Assembly (NCBI GenBank): GCA_946482375.1
Contig: CAMLRH010000008.1
Coordinates: 1 to 30,107, forward strand
Direction: 5' to 3'
DNA length: 30,107 nucleotides
Source: an uncultured Caulobacteraceae bacterium
Lineage (GTDB): Bacteria > Pseudomonadota > Alphaproteobacteria > Caulobacterales > Caulobacteraceae
The notes below the pieces were generated by a model. The model saw only the letters and a list, made by a program, of their open reading frames with translations, was not told where the DNA came from and made no database searches. Of this stretch, positions 8,323 through 17,270 are shown one piece after another. Within the stretch, counting starts at the first letter, position 1. Each line of letters starts with the position of its first letter. The translations under genes and the position numbers were made by a program.

Positions 8323-9453
8323 CTAGGTGTTCAAGCCCGGAGCAGAGTCCGGGGCCTGCAGGCGGCCGCCGGTCTTCTGGTCGCGGTTGTTCGTACCCGT
8401 CTGGCCGCGAGCCGACGTTGTGGTGTTCGTCGCCTGCTCGCCCATCGCGGTCTGGCCTTCCTGGGTGCGCATGCCGGAGAACATGCCGGTGTTGTCGCCA
8501 CGGCCGTCTTCCACGCGCAGGTGGTTCTGAACGTTGCGCACGCCGCTGATCGCCTCGGCGAGGTTTTCGGCGCGGCGCTTGTCCTCGCGGCTGTTCACCG
8601 CGCCCTTCAGCACCACTTCGCAGTCATTGACCTCGACCTCGACGGAGGAGGCGTCGAGCCACGGGTCGTCGGTCAGGCGGTCGCTGACGTCCTCGCGGAT
8701 GCGGTCGTCGGAGCGGCGGTAGCCCTTCGGGCCACGGCCACGGTGGCGGCCTTCGTCCTCTGCGCCGAAGAAGGCCGAGACCTTCTCGCCGGCGCGTTCC
8801 AGCCAGCTGCGGTTCTCGTGATCGCGACGGCCGTCGTCGGCGTATTCGCCGCCGCGCCCGCGCTGATCGTATTCGTTACTGCCGCGATAGCCGTAGGGCG
8901 TGTGGGCGCCGTAGGCATAGCGGCTCTGGCCGGTGGCATAGCCGCCGTAGTCGCCGCCCTGGGCGCTGACCCCGTAGCCGCCCTGGCCGGCGTAACCCGT
9001 CCGCGAGCCGTAGCCCTGGCTCTCCGAACTCGCACCGTAGCCGCCGCCGCGACCGTATTCGCGGTTGCGGTTCCAGGTTTCGCCATAGCCCGTGCCGGCC
9101 GAGGGATCGCGGCCGAACTCGTCGTAGTAGCCGCGGCCCGGCTCCGAATAGCGCTGGGCCTCGAACCGGTCGCGGTCGCCGCGTTGGGCGTTGCGGCCGT
9201 AGCTCTGGCCGCGCTGGCCTTGTTCGGCGTCGTCGAATTCCCAGCCGCCCTGGCTCGCGCCGCCGGGGTTGTAGCCGGCCGGCCCCTCTTGGCGTCGGCC
9301 CTGCCGCCAGCGGCCCGCGCCCTCGGTCGAGTAACGTTCGTACTCGCCGCGGCCCTGACTACGGCTGGCGCCATAGCCGCGGTCGCGTTCGTTCCAGCTG
9401 CGGTCTTCCCGCCGTTCGCGGTCGCGCTCGCCCCATCTGTCGTGTTCGGCCAT
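8323..9453 (-). CDS. BON-domain protein with long Gly/Tyr/Arg-rich N-terminus
   Basis: The 376-residue protein has a low-complexity first half (about 1-215) rich in Gly, Tyr, Arg, Glu and Gln. A short SWLERAGEKVSAFFG segment (about 216-230) and one BON domain (about 249-314, with IREDVSDRLTDDPWLDASSVEV and VVLKGAVNSREDKRRAENLAE) follow, then a Thr/Asn-rich tail. BON domains (OsmY and related) bind membranes or phospholipid and are common in osmotic-stress proteins. No signal peptide or membrane helix is visible, so it is probably cytoplasmic. The Shine-Dalgarno sequence GGAGGA precedes the ATG at 9451-9453, and an EcfG-like promoter lies about 60 bases upstream, which fits a stress role. The direct function is unknown. 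Confidence 0.85.
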   Translation of the reverse strand: MAEHDRWGERDRERREDRSWNERDRGYGASRSQGRGEYERYSTEGAGRWRQGRRQEGPAGYNPGGASQGGWEFDDAEQGQRGQSYGRNAQRGDRDRFEAQRYSEPGRGYYDEFGRDPSAGTGYGETWNRNREYGRGGGYGASSESQGYGSRTGYAGQGGYGVSAQGGDYGGYATGQSRYAYGAHTPYGYRGSNEYDQRGRGGEYADDGRRDHENRSWLERAGEKVSAFFGAEDEGRHRGRGPKGYRRSDDRIREDVSDRLTDDPWLDASSVEVEVNDCEVVLKGAVNSREDKRRAENLAEAISGVRNVQNHLRVEDGRGDNTGMFSGMRTQEGQTAMGEQATNTTTSARGQTGTNNRDQKTGGRLQAPDSAPGLNT

Positions 9454-9512
9454 GATCGTTCCTCCGGGAGATTAGGTGTGGTGTCGCCGGGTGTGCCCCA
9501 GCCCGACCCATC

Positions 9513-9538
9513 AACCCCCGCCGCTGCGGCGCAGTTCC
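9513..9538 (-). promoter_or_regulatory. EcfG (general stress sigma) type promoter of the BON gene
   Basis: On the minus strand GGAAC (9538-9534) is followed after 17 bases by GGTT (9516-9513). The known alphaproteobacterial EcfG/SigT consensus is GGAAC-N16/17-CGTT, so one base differs. The -10 element ends 59 bases before the BON-protein start codon. Confidence 0.6.
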
Positions 9539-9569
9539 TTTTTGTTAAGGGTGCGAAAGGCCTCGCGCC

Positions 9570-9598
9570 TTGATCGGGCGGGACGCCTTCGTCATATT
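9570..9598 (+). promoter_or_regulatory. Probable housekeeping promoter of infC
   Basis: TTGATC (9570-9575) and CATATT (9593-9598) are separated by 17 bases and point towards infC. They lie about 70 bases upstream of the proposed start codon. The match to the general -35/-10 pattern is moderate. Confidence 0.45.
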
Positions 9599-9654
9599 CC
9601 CGCTGTCCGGTCGCCCGAGGCTCTCGAGCGGCCGATTTCGTGCACAACGGCTCC

Positions 9655-9659
9655 AGGAG
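9655..9659 (+). promoter_or_regulatory. infC: Ribosome binding site that decides the infC start
   Basis: AGGAG ends 8 bases before the ATT at 9668-9670, an ideal spacing, but 20 bases before the first in-frame ATG at 9680. No other Shine-Dalgarno-like sequence lies between. This supports initiation at ATT. Confidence 0.7.
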
Positions 9660-9667
9660 CACTGCCT

Positions 9668-10201
9668 ATTCGCCGCCCCATGCAAGCGCCGCCCGTCAAG
9701 GATGGTCCGCGCATCAATGAAGATATTCGAGTCCCCCGCGTCCTGCTGATTGATCAGAACGGCGAAAAGCAGGGGGTCATGCCCACCAGTTCCGCGCTCG
9801 AGGCGGCCGAGGAGGCGGGCCTGGATCTTGTCGAGATCGTTCCGAACGCCGATCCGCCGGTCTGCAAGATCCTGGACTACGGCAAGTACAAGTTCCAGGA
9901 GCAGAAAAAGAAGAACGAGGCGCGCAAGCGCCAGAAGGTGGTGGAGATCAAGGAGATCAAGCTCCGCCCCAACATCGACGTTCACGACTACGACGTGAAG
10001 GCCAAGTCGATGCACCGCTTCTTCGAGGAAGGCGACAAGGTGAAGGTCACCCTGCGCTTCCGGGGTCGCGAGATGGCGCACCCGGAACTCGGCATGAAGC
10101 TGCTGCAGAAGGTGAAGGCCGACTTCGAACCGGTGGCCAAGGTCGAGTACGAGCCCCGGATGGAAGGGCGCCAGATGATCATGATCCTTGCCCCAAAATG
10201 A
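9668..10201 (+). CDS. infC: Translation initiation factor IF-3, probable ATT start
   Basis: IF3 binds the 30S subunit, prevents subunit joining and checks start codon and initiator tRNA. Starting at ATT gives 177 residues beginning [20 protein letters not shown]. The N-domain (about 16-85, with [16 protein letters not shown] [15 protein letters not shown]) leads through a basic linker to the C-domain ([33 protein letters not shown], ending MIMILAPK). The ATG four codons later would give 173 residues but is badly placed relative to AGGAG. In Escherichia coli infC starts with AUU, which lets IF3 repress its own synthesis; the same logic is inferred here. The gene is not linked to rpmI-rplT. Confidence 0.97.
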   Translation: MRRPMQAPPVKDGPRINEDIRVPRVLLIDQNGEKQGVMPTSSALEAAEEAGLDLVEIVPNADPPVCKILDYGKYKFQEQKKKNEARKRQKVVEIKEIKLRPNIDVHDYDVKAKSMHRFFEEGDKVKVTLRFRGREMAHPELGMKLLQKVKADFEPVAKVEYEPRMEGRQMIMILAPK

Positions 10202-10226
10202 GGAACCAGGCCGCCGAGGGCGAGTT
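10202..10226 (+). promoter_or_regulatory. EcfG-type promoter candidate before the 66-residue gene
   Basis: GGAAC (10202-10206) is followed after 16 bases by AGTT (10223-10226), one base off the GGAAC-N16/17-CGTT consensus. It lies in the spacer right after the infC stop, 28 bases before the next start codon. The leader would be short but workable. Confidence 0.45.
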
Positions 10227-10254
10227 AGCCCTTTGTGAGGTTGCGTAGGGGTCC

Positions 10255-10455
10255 ATGAAAAAAGCTTCCGAGTATCGCCAGCATGCCGACGAGTGCCGCA
10301 CGCTGGCCGGCCGGATGGACGTGGGCGAGCACCGCGACCAGCTTCTGGAAATGGCGGCCACTTGGGATCGGCTCGCCAACGAGCGGGCCGACATGGTCAA
10401 GCGTCACCCCGAAGTGAGCGCCGAACGCCGCACCGTGGACGACGACTCCGAGTGA
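10255..10455 (+). CDS. Small conserved hypothetical protein
   Basis: The product has 66 residues, starts MKKASEYRQHADECRTLAGR and is hydrophilic and mostly helical in character (EHRDQLLEMAATWDRLANERADM). From memory, short proteins with this SEYRQHAxECRxLA opening and a later QLLxMAxTWxxLAxER segment are widespread in alphaproteobacteria, especially Rhizobiales and Caulobacterales; no function is known to me. No signal peptide or membrane helix is present. A candidate EcfG-type promoter lies upstream. Its stop codon overlaps the GTG start of the following hydrolase, so the two are probably coupled. The coding call is strong; the role is unknown. Confidence 0.85.
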   Translation: MKKASEYRQHADECRTLAGRMDVGEHRDQLLEMAATWDRLANERADMVKRHPEVSAERRTVDDDSE

Positions 10456-11210
10456 GCGCCGGCCGCTCAGGCTTCCTCGATCGCGGCGACGGTGTGCGGC
10501 TCGCCTGGCGGGCCGTCGACGGCGCCGGTCCGACGGTGGTCTGGCTGGGCGGCTTCATGTCCGACATGAGTGGGACGAAGGCCCAGGCGCTGGCCGACTG
10601 GGCGGCGGAGGAAGGCCATTCCTACGTCCGCTTCGACTATTCCGGGCATGGCGAGTCCGAGGGCGCCTTCCGCGACCAGACGATCACGCAATGGCGGCAG
10701 GACTCGCTGCGGGTCATCGACGAGCTGACCGAAGGGCCCCTGGTGCTGGTCGGCTCGTCGATGGGCGGCTGGATGGCCTGTCTTGTCGCCGCCGCTATCC
10801 CTGAGCGGATTGGCGCCATGGTGCTGATCGCGCCAGCCCCCGACTTCACCGAGAAGCTGATGAAGCCGGAGTTTCCGCCAGACGCGCATGAGGCGCTCGC
10901 CAAGGATGGGGTGTGGTTCAGGCCATCGGAATACGGCGACCCCTATCCCATCACCCGCGAACTGATGGAGGATGGCGCCCGCTGGTCGGTCCTCGAAGGC
11001 TCTGTCCCCATCGAATGCCCGGTGCGCATCCTCCAGGGCGGCGAGGACCCCGACGTGCCCTGGCGCCACGCGCTGGAACTGGCCCACCAGATCAAGGGCG
11101 AGGATGTCGTCTTCACCCTCATCCGCGACGGCGACCACCGGCTGTCGCGTCCGCAGGACATCGAGCGGCTGCTAGCGGCGGTCGAGGAGGCCTGTGGCCT
11201 CTGCGATTGA
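10452..11210 (+). CDS. Alpha/beta hydrolase (ABHD10-like)
   Basis: This is a 252-residue serine hydrolase. WLGGFMSDMSGTKAQAL (about 33-49) and RFDYSGHGESEG precede the nucleophile elbow GSSMGG with Ser103. An Asp in GGEDPDVP and the His in RDGDHRLSRP complete the likely triad. The GGFMSDM-x-GTKA signature recalls ABHD10/palmitoyl-protein thioesterase-type hydrolases, but the substrate is unknown. The start is a GTG that shares GTGA with the upstream stop. The last 39 bases overlap the 3' end of the convergent epimerase gene on the opposite strand. Confidence 0.87.
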   Translation: MSAGRSGFLDRGDGVRLAWRAVDGAGPTVVWLGGFMSDMSGTKAQALADWAAEEGHSYVRFDYSGHGESEGAFRDQTITQWRQDSLRVIDELTEGPLVLVGSSMGGWMACLVAAAIPERIGAMVLIAPAPDFTEKLMKPEFPPDAHEALAKDGVWFRPSEYGDPYPITRELMEDGARWSVLEGSVPIECPVRILQGGEDPDVPWRHALELAHQIKGEDVVFTLIRDGDHRLSRPQDIERLLAAVEEACGLCD

Positions 11211-12026
11211 GGCCAGGCCCTCGCGGTAGGTCGGGTAGGCCGGCCGCCAGCCCAACTCAGCTTTTGCGCGGGCGTTCGAGACGCGCTTGTTCTCGGCATA
11301 GAAGCGGCTCTGTTCGGCCGGATCCCACGGCTGCTCCGGCGGCGGTTCGACGCCGAGCAGGCGGGCCGCGTGGGCGATGACGTCCTGCGGCGGAGCGGGC
11401 TCGTCGTCGCAGAGGTTGTAGACGCCGCCCGCCCTTGGCCGCGCGATGGAAGCGGCCAGTCCCGAAGCGATGTCGTCGATGTGGATGCGCGAGAAGACCT
11501 GGCCCGGCTTGACGATGTTGCGCGTCCGGCCCTCGCGCAGCCGTTCGAAGGCCGAGCGGCCGGGACCGTAGATGCCGGGCAGGCGGAAGACCTGCGTCGT
11601 CAGCCCCATGCCGCGGCCGACCTCCGTCCAGTCGCGCTCGGCCCGCACGCGCCGCGCGCCTTCGATGGAGCGGGCCGACAGCGGGCTCGTCTCCCAGACC
11701 CAGCCGCCTTCGCGGTCACCATAGACGCCAGTGCTCGACAGGTAGCCGATCCAATCGGGGAAGGCGCCCGACACCGCCAGCGCCGGGACCAGCGCTGAGA
11801 GCCCCGGACAGCCATGGTCGCCCGGCGGCGCGGTAACGAGGATGGCGGTCACGTCGGCGAGCGCGTCGGCGAGCGCCTTGCGGTCGGTAGGGTCGACGGC
11901 GGTGACGCCTTGGGCTTGCAGGGCCTTCGCCGCTTCAGGACCTCGCGCCGTAGCCACGACCTTGCAGCCGAGGCGTCGCGCCAAGGCCCGTCCGGTGTAG
12001 CCATAGCCGAAGGCAAAGAGCTTCAT
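11172..12026 (-). CDS. NAD(P)-dependent epimerase/dehydratase-like SDR (YeeZ-like)
   Basis: This 284-residue extended/atypical short-chain dehydrogenase has a Rossmann glycine loop, GYGYTGRALA (7-16), a serine-threonine segment LSSTGVYGDREGG (about 95-107) like the active-site region of NAD-dependent epimerases, RLPGIYGPGR, and FSRIHIDDIASGL near the substrate-binding part. Such YeeZ-like proteins are often annotated as sugar-nucleotide epimerases, but their reaction is not established. The start codon (12024-12026) lies 6 bases beyond the edge of a family-B repeat, so the upstream untranslated region is largely repeat. Its 3' end overlaps the hydrolase gene by 39 bases. Confidence 0.85.
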   Translation of the reverse strand: MKLFAFGYGYTGRALARRLGCKVVATARGPEAAKALQAQGVTAVDPTDRKALADALADVTAILVTAPPGDHGCPGLSALVPALAVSGAFPDWIGYLSSTGVYGDREGGWVWETSPLSARSIEGARRVRAERDWTEVGRGMGLTTQVFRLPGIYGPGRSAFERLREGRTRNIVKPGQVFSRIHIDDIASGLAASIARPRAGGVYNLCDDEPAPPQDVIAHAARLLGVEPPPEQPWDPAEQSRFYAENKRVSNARAKAELGWRPAYPTYREGLASIAEATGLLDRR

Positions 12027-12032
12027 TTCTAT

Positions 12033-12130
12033 CCGCTCATCCCCGCGAAAGCGGGGACCCAGGCTTTTTCTGACAGCCTGGAGCCCTCCGATAAAACACC
12101 TGGGTTCCCGCTTTCGCGGGAATGAGCGGG
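12033..12130. repeat. Family B paired-hairpin repeat, copy B2
   Basis: The left arm (12033-12063) contains CCCCGC-GAAA-GCGGGG followed by ACCCAGG. The right arm (12099-12130) is its reverse complement except for one stem pair changed from C-G to T-A, so both hairpins stay intact. The 35-base loop shares CTTTTTCTGACAGC and CGATAAAACA with copy B4. The copy fills nearly all of the galU-to-epimerase spacer. Confidence 0.9.
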
Positions 12131-12141
12131 TGTTTTCATGT

Positions 12142-13008
12142 CTAGAGCAAAGCCCTCACCGCGGCCCGGGCGGCGTCGCCCAGTTCGGCGTGCTTGAGGG
12201 CGTAGGCGACGTTGGCGCGGAGCAGGCCGATCTTGTCGCCGCAGTCGTAGGTGGTCCCGTCGTACTCGTAGGCGTGGAAGTCCTGCAGGCCCATGAGCCG
12301 GGCCATCGCGTCGGTCAGCTGGATCTCGCCGCCCGCGCCGCGTTCCTGCGCCGCCAGCAGGGCGAAGATTTCCGGCTGCAGGATGTAGCGGCCGGAGATG
12401 AAGAGGTTGGAGGGCTCGGTCCCCGGCGCGGGCTTTTCGACCATGCCGGTCATGCGGTTCAGCCGGCCGTCCTGCTTTTCCAGCGACACGATACCGTACT
12501 TGTGGGCTTCGCCCTCCGGCGCCGGCTCGACGACGACGACGTTGCCGCCGACGCGCTGGTAGGCGTCGACCGCCTGGGCCAGCGCCGGGACGTGCGCGTC
12601 CATCAGCATGTCGGGGAGCATGACGGCGAAAGGCTCGTCGCCGACGATGTCGCGGGCGCACCAGACGGCGTGGCCGAGGCCGAGCGGCGCCATCTGGCGC
12701 ACGAAGCTCATCTCGCCGGGCTTGGGCAACTCGGCGCGGATTTCCTCCAGCAGGGCGGTCTTGCCCTTGGCCTCCAGCTGGCTTTCCAGCTCGGGGTGGT
12801 GGTCGAAGTAGTCCTCGATGGCGTCTTTGCCGCGTCCGGTAACGAAGACGAAGTGCTCGATCCCCGCCGCCCGCGCCTCGGCGACGACGTAGCTCAGGAT
12901 CGGCCGGTCGAAGATGTTGAGCATCTCCTTCGGCGTCGTCTTGGCGCCGGGCAGCACACGTGTGCCCAGCCCCGCGACGGGGAGGACCGCCTTGCGGACT
13001 CTTTTCAT
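12142..13008 (-). CDS. galU: UTP-glucose-1-phosphate uridylyltransferase
   Basis: GalU makes UDP-glucose from UTP and glucose-1-phosphate in the cytoplasm, supplying LPS, exopolysaccharide and glucan synthesis. The 288-residue length is standard. Key parts are the nucleotide-binding loop GLGTRVLPGAKTTPKEML (13-30), GLGHAVWCARD, a metal-site region ending LPDML, VEKPAPGTEPSNLFISGRYIL, and GGEIQLTDAMARL. The start ATG at 13006-13008 is preceded by a strong 9-bp hairpin (13028-13058). The mutase at 17424-18923 can supply glucose-1-phosphate. The next gene downstream on this strand is the epimerase, across a family-B repeat. Confidence 0.97.
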   Translation of the reverse strand: MKRVRKAVLPVAGLGTRVLPGAKTTPKEMLNIFDRPILSYVVAEARAAGIEHFVFVTGRGKDAIEDYFDHHPELESQLEAKGKTALLEEIRAELPKPGEMSFVRQMAPLGLGHAVWCARDIVGDEPFAVMLPDMLMDAHVPALAQAVDAYQRVGGNVVVVEPAPEGEAHKYGIVSLEKQDGRLNRMTGMVEKPAPGTEPSNLFISGRYILQPEIFALLAAQERGAGGEIQLTDAMARLMGLQDFHAYEYDGTTYDCGDKIGLLRANVAYALKHAELGDAARAAVRALL

Positions 13009-13027
13009 ATGTTAACGCCCCTCAAGA

Positions 13028-13058
13028 AGCGGCCCGAGTCTACCGATCACGGGCCGCT
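13028..13058 (-). promoter_or_regulatory. GC-rich hairpin just upstream of galU
   Basis: AGCGGCCCG (13028-13036) and CGGGCCGCT (13050-13058) form a perfect 9-bp stem with a 13-base loop. On the minus strand it is followed by TTCTTGAGG and then, 19 bases from the stem, by the galU ATG. It could be a leader hairpin or attenuator-like element, or an operator between galU and the divergent lipoprotein gene. The T-tract is too weak to call a terminator. Confidence 0.45.
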
Positions 13059-13078
13059 GTTTCCAGTTTCAGCGGCAT

Positions 13079-13104
13079 GGAACACTTTTTCGCGAGCATT
13101 GGTT
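13079..13104 (+). promoter_or_regulatory. EcfG-type promoter of the small lipoprotein gene
   Basis: GGAAC (13079-13083), a 17-base spacer and GGTT (13101-13104) give the same arrangement and the same single deviation from consensus as the BON-gene promoter. The -10 element lies 50 bases before the lipoprotein ATG. Confidence 0.6.
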
Positions 13105-13154
13105 CACGCGCCGGGGGGCCTCATCGGGAGGCCTCGTCTCCGGGAGAGAACTTT

Positions 13155-13391
13155 ATGCGCAAGACCCTTCCCGCCCTGGCTGTCCTGGCTGCGGCCGCAC
13201 TGACGCTCGGCGCCTGCAACAATCCGAACGACGACGCGACCGCCAACGACATGGCGGACACCGCCGCCACCATGCCCGCCGACAATACGATGGTGGACAC
13301 CAACACGATGGTCGACACCAACGTCACGGTCGACACCAACACGGTGGATACGAACACGACCACCAACACGACGACGAATACGACCTACTAG
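13155..13391 (+). CDS. Small Thr/Asn-rich lipoprotein
   Basis: This is a 78-residue predicted envelope lipoprotein. The signal peptide MRKTLPALAVLAAAALTLGA ends in a lipobox with Cys21 as the lipidated residue. The mature part is about 57 residues and very low in complexity: an Asp/Asn/Ala stretch, then repeats of T-M-V-D-T-N and V-D-T-N units, ending in T-N-T-T-T-N-T-T-Y. It has no aromatic core and is probably unstructured. The Shine-Dalgarno-like GGGAGAGA lies 5 bases before the ATG. The frame is open further upstream but that part is not plausible coding. An EcfG-like promoter precedes it, suggesting stress induction. Its stop is 4 bases from the convergent glmS stop. Function unknown. 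Confidence 0.85.
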   Translation: MRKTLPALAVLAAAALTLGACNNPNDDATANDMADTAATMPADNTMVDTNTMVDTNVTVDTNTVDTNTTTNTTTNTTY

Positions 13392-13395
13392 GCCG

Positions 13396-15213
<1,818 letters not shown>

Positions 15214-15353
15214 GCTGGTCTCGACTCCTTGCGGGACAACCCGTTTTGCGCAACGTCCCGGCGGGACTTAAGGTGCGCCGCCGCGTTTATCACCGGCAAA
15301 GATTGGCGACGCATAAAAGTGCGTTTCCGACTGTTGCCCCTGGGGGAGTGTTG

Positions 15354-16709
15354 ATGACCAAGCGCAGCTATTTCGGCACCGACGGTATTCGCGGGCGGGC
15401 CAACAGCCATCCGATGACGGCCGAGGTGGCGCTGCGGGTGGGGCTGGCGGCCGGCAAGCTGTTCCGTTCGGATTCCGAGCGGCGTCACCTGGTCGTCATC
15501 GGCAAGGACACCCGGCTCAGCGGCTACATGATCGAGCCGGCGCTGGTGGCGGGTTTCACTTCCCAAGGCATGGACGTGCGCCTGTTCGGCCCGCTGCCGA
15601 CCCCGGGCGTGGCGATGATGACGCGGTCCATGCGCGCCGACCTCGGCGTGATGATCAGCGCCTCGCACAACGGTTTCGCCGACAACGGCATCAAGCTGTT
15701 CGGGCCGGATGGCTACAAGCTTTCCGACGAGCGCGAGGCCGAGATCGAGGCGCTGATGGACGCGGGCCTGCAGGAAGACCTCGTCGCCCCGGCCGGTCTC
15801 GGACGGGTCAAGCGGATCGACGACGCGCAGGCCCGATATGTCGAAATCGTCAAGGCGACCTTCCCGCGCGACCTGAACCTCGGCGGCCTGCGGGTGGTCG
15901 TCGATTGCGCCAACGGCGCCGCCTACAAGGTCGCCCCGACCGCCCTCTACGAACTGGGCGCGGAGGTGAAGGAGATCGGGGTCAGCCCCGACGGCCTCAA
16001 CATCAACGCCGAGTGCGGCTCGACCCATACCAACGCCATGATCGCCGCCGTGCGCGAGTACCGCGCCGACATCGGCATCGCGCTCGACGGCGATGCCGAC
16101 CGGGTCATCGTCTGCGACGAGAACGGCGTCGTGGTCGATGGCGACCAGCTGATGGCCATCATCGCCTGCGCCTTCGCCGACCAGGACCGGCTGCGCGGCG
16201 GCGGCGTGGTGGCGACGGTGATGTCGAACCTTGGCCTGGAGCGCCACCTCGGCGCGCGCGGCATCAAGCTGGAGCGCACGGCGGTCGGCGACCGCTATGT
16301 CATGGAGCGCATGCGCCAGGGCGGCTTCAACGTCGGCGGCGAGCAGTCCGGCCACCTGATCCTGTCCGACTTCTCGACCACTGGCGACGGCCTGATCGCG
16401 GCCCTGCAGGTGCTGGCGGTGATGCGCCGCACTGGCAAGCGGATGAGCGAGCTTGCCCACCAGTTCGACCCCGTGCCGCAGAAGCTGGAGAACGTGAAGT
16501 TCGCCAAGGGCGCGACGCCGCTGAAGAGCGAGAAGGTCCAGTCGGTGATCGCGGCGGCCGAGGCGAAGCTCAACGGTTCGGGCCGCATTCTCGTGCGGCC
16601 CTCCGGCACCGAGCCCCTCATCCGCATCATGGCCGAGGGCGATGACGAGAAGCTGGTCAGCCAGCTCGTCAAGGAAATCGCCGGCGCCGTGAAGAGCGCG
16701 GCGGCTTAG
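15354..16709 (+). CDS. glmM: Phosphoglucosamine mutase
   Basis: GlmM interconverts glucosamine-6-phosphate and glucosamine-1-phosphate, the step after GlmS. The 451-residue protein starts [17 protein letters not shown]. The active-site phosphoserine is Ser104 in MISASHNGF, the metal-binding loop is ALDGDADRV, the sugar-binding loop is GGEQSGHLI, and the phosphate-binding C-terminal motif is [19 protein letters not shown] precedes the ATG by 5 bases, so the in-frame extension towards 15246 is rejected. The spacer shared with the divergent glmS (15214-15353) contains a small dyad, GTCCC-GGC-GGGAC (15255-15267), of unknown meaning. A family-B repeat follows 8 bases after the stop. Confidence 0.98.
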   Translation: MTKRSYFGTDGIRGRANSHPMTAEVALRVGLAAGKLFRSDSERRHLVVIGKDTRLSGYMIEPALVAGFTSQGMDVRLFGPLPTPGVAMMTRSMRADLGVMISASHNGFADNGIKLFGPDGYKLSDEREAEIEALMDAGLQEDLVAPAGLGRVKRIDDAQARYVEIVKATFPRDLNLGGLRVVVDCANGAAYKVAPTALYELGAEVKEIGVSPDGLNINAECGSTHTNAMIAAVREYRADIGIALDGDADRVIVCDENGVVVDGDQLMAIIACAFADQDRLRGGGVVATVMSNLGLERHLGARGIKLERTAVGDRYVMERMRQGGFNVGGEQSGHLILSDFSTTGDGLIAALQVLAVMRRTGKRMSELAHQFDPVPQKLENVKFAKGATPLKSEKVQSVIAAAEAKLNGSGRILVRPSGTEPLIRIMAEGDDEKLVSQLVKEIAGAVKSAAA

Positions 16710-16717
16710 TCTCCTAT

Positions 16718-16837
16718 CCCGACCATCCCCGCGAAGGCGGGGACCCAAGCGGCTTCGCCGTCTCACGGGACCATTTACAAAAACAACGTTGTGGCTGAAC
16801 CTCAGCTTGGGTCCCCGCCTTCGCGGGGATGAGCGGG
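16718..16837. repeat. Family B paired-hairpin repeat, copy B3
   Basis: Arms at 16718-16750 and 16805-16837 are reverse complements over 33 bases with two mismatches near the outer end. Each contains CCCCGC-GAAG-GCGGGG followed by ACCCAAGC. The 54-base loop ends in CTGAACCTCAG (16795-16805). It fills the gap between the glmM stop and the MAPEG start codon. Confidence 0.9.
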
Positions 16838-16845
16838 GGTTTTAG

Positions 16846-17268
16846 ATGTCTCAGGAATCCATTTTTCTGCCGATGCTGGCGCAGGCGGCGCTGACGTTCG
16901 GCGTGCTGATGTTCATTCCGCTGCGGCGGTTCCGGGCCGCGTTCGCGGGGCAGGTGACCCCGAACGACTTTGCGCTTGGCGAAAGCGCCAACGTGCCGGG
17001 GCATGTGGCGCTGGCGAACCGCAACTACATGAACCTGCTGGAGCTGCCGATCCTGTTCTACGCGGTGTGCCTGGCGATGTTCGTGACGCAGACGGTCGAC
17101 CAGCTGGCGGTCAATCTCGCCTGGGGCTATGTCGGGCTGCGCGTCCTCCATAGCGTCATCCACATCAGCTACAACAACGTGGTCCACCGGCTAGGCGCCT
17201 TCGCGCTCAGCAACTTCGTGCTGATCGCTCTGTGGGTCGTCTTCGGGATGCGGGTGACGGGCGCCTAA
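16846..17268 (+). CDS. MAPEG family membrane protein
   Basis: This 140-residue integral membrane protein has about four hydrophobic segments. The family signature is visible in ALANRNYMNLLELPILFYAV and GLRVLHSVIHISYNNVVHRL. MAPEG proteins are membrane-associated enzymes of eicosanoid and glutathione metabolism in eukaryotes; the bacterial members, including this type, mostly have no assigned reaction. The start ATG follows a run of five G (16835-16839) that belongs to the end of the family-B repeat and serves as the likely ribosome binding site with a 6-base spacer. A family-A repeat begins 3 bases after the stop, so the gene is bordered by both repeat families. Confidence 0.88.
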   Translation: MSQESIFLPMLAQAALTFGVLMFIPLRRFRAAFAGQVTPNDFALGESANVPGHVALANRNYMNLLELPILFYAVCLAMFVTQTVDQLAVNLAWGYVGLRVLHSVIHISYNNVVHRLGAFALSNFVLIALWVVFGMRVTGA

Positions 17269-17270
17269 GA

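Noticed and set aside
8185..9573. A 462-codon plus-strand frame rich in Ala and Val opposite the BON gene
   Set aside because: Composition is that of an antisense shadow of a GC-rich Gly/Arg/Tyr gene; it has no family features, and the minus-strand frame has a ribosome site, a BON domain and a promoter.
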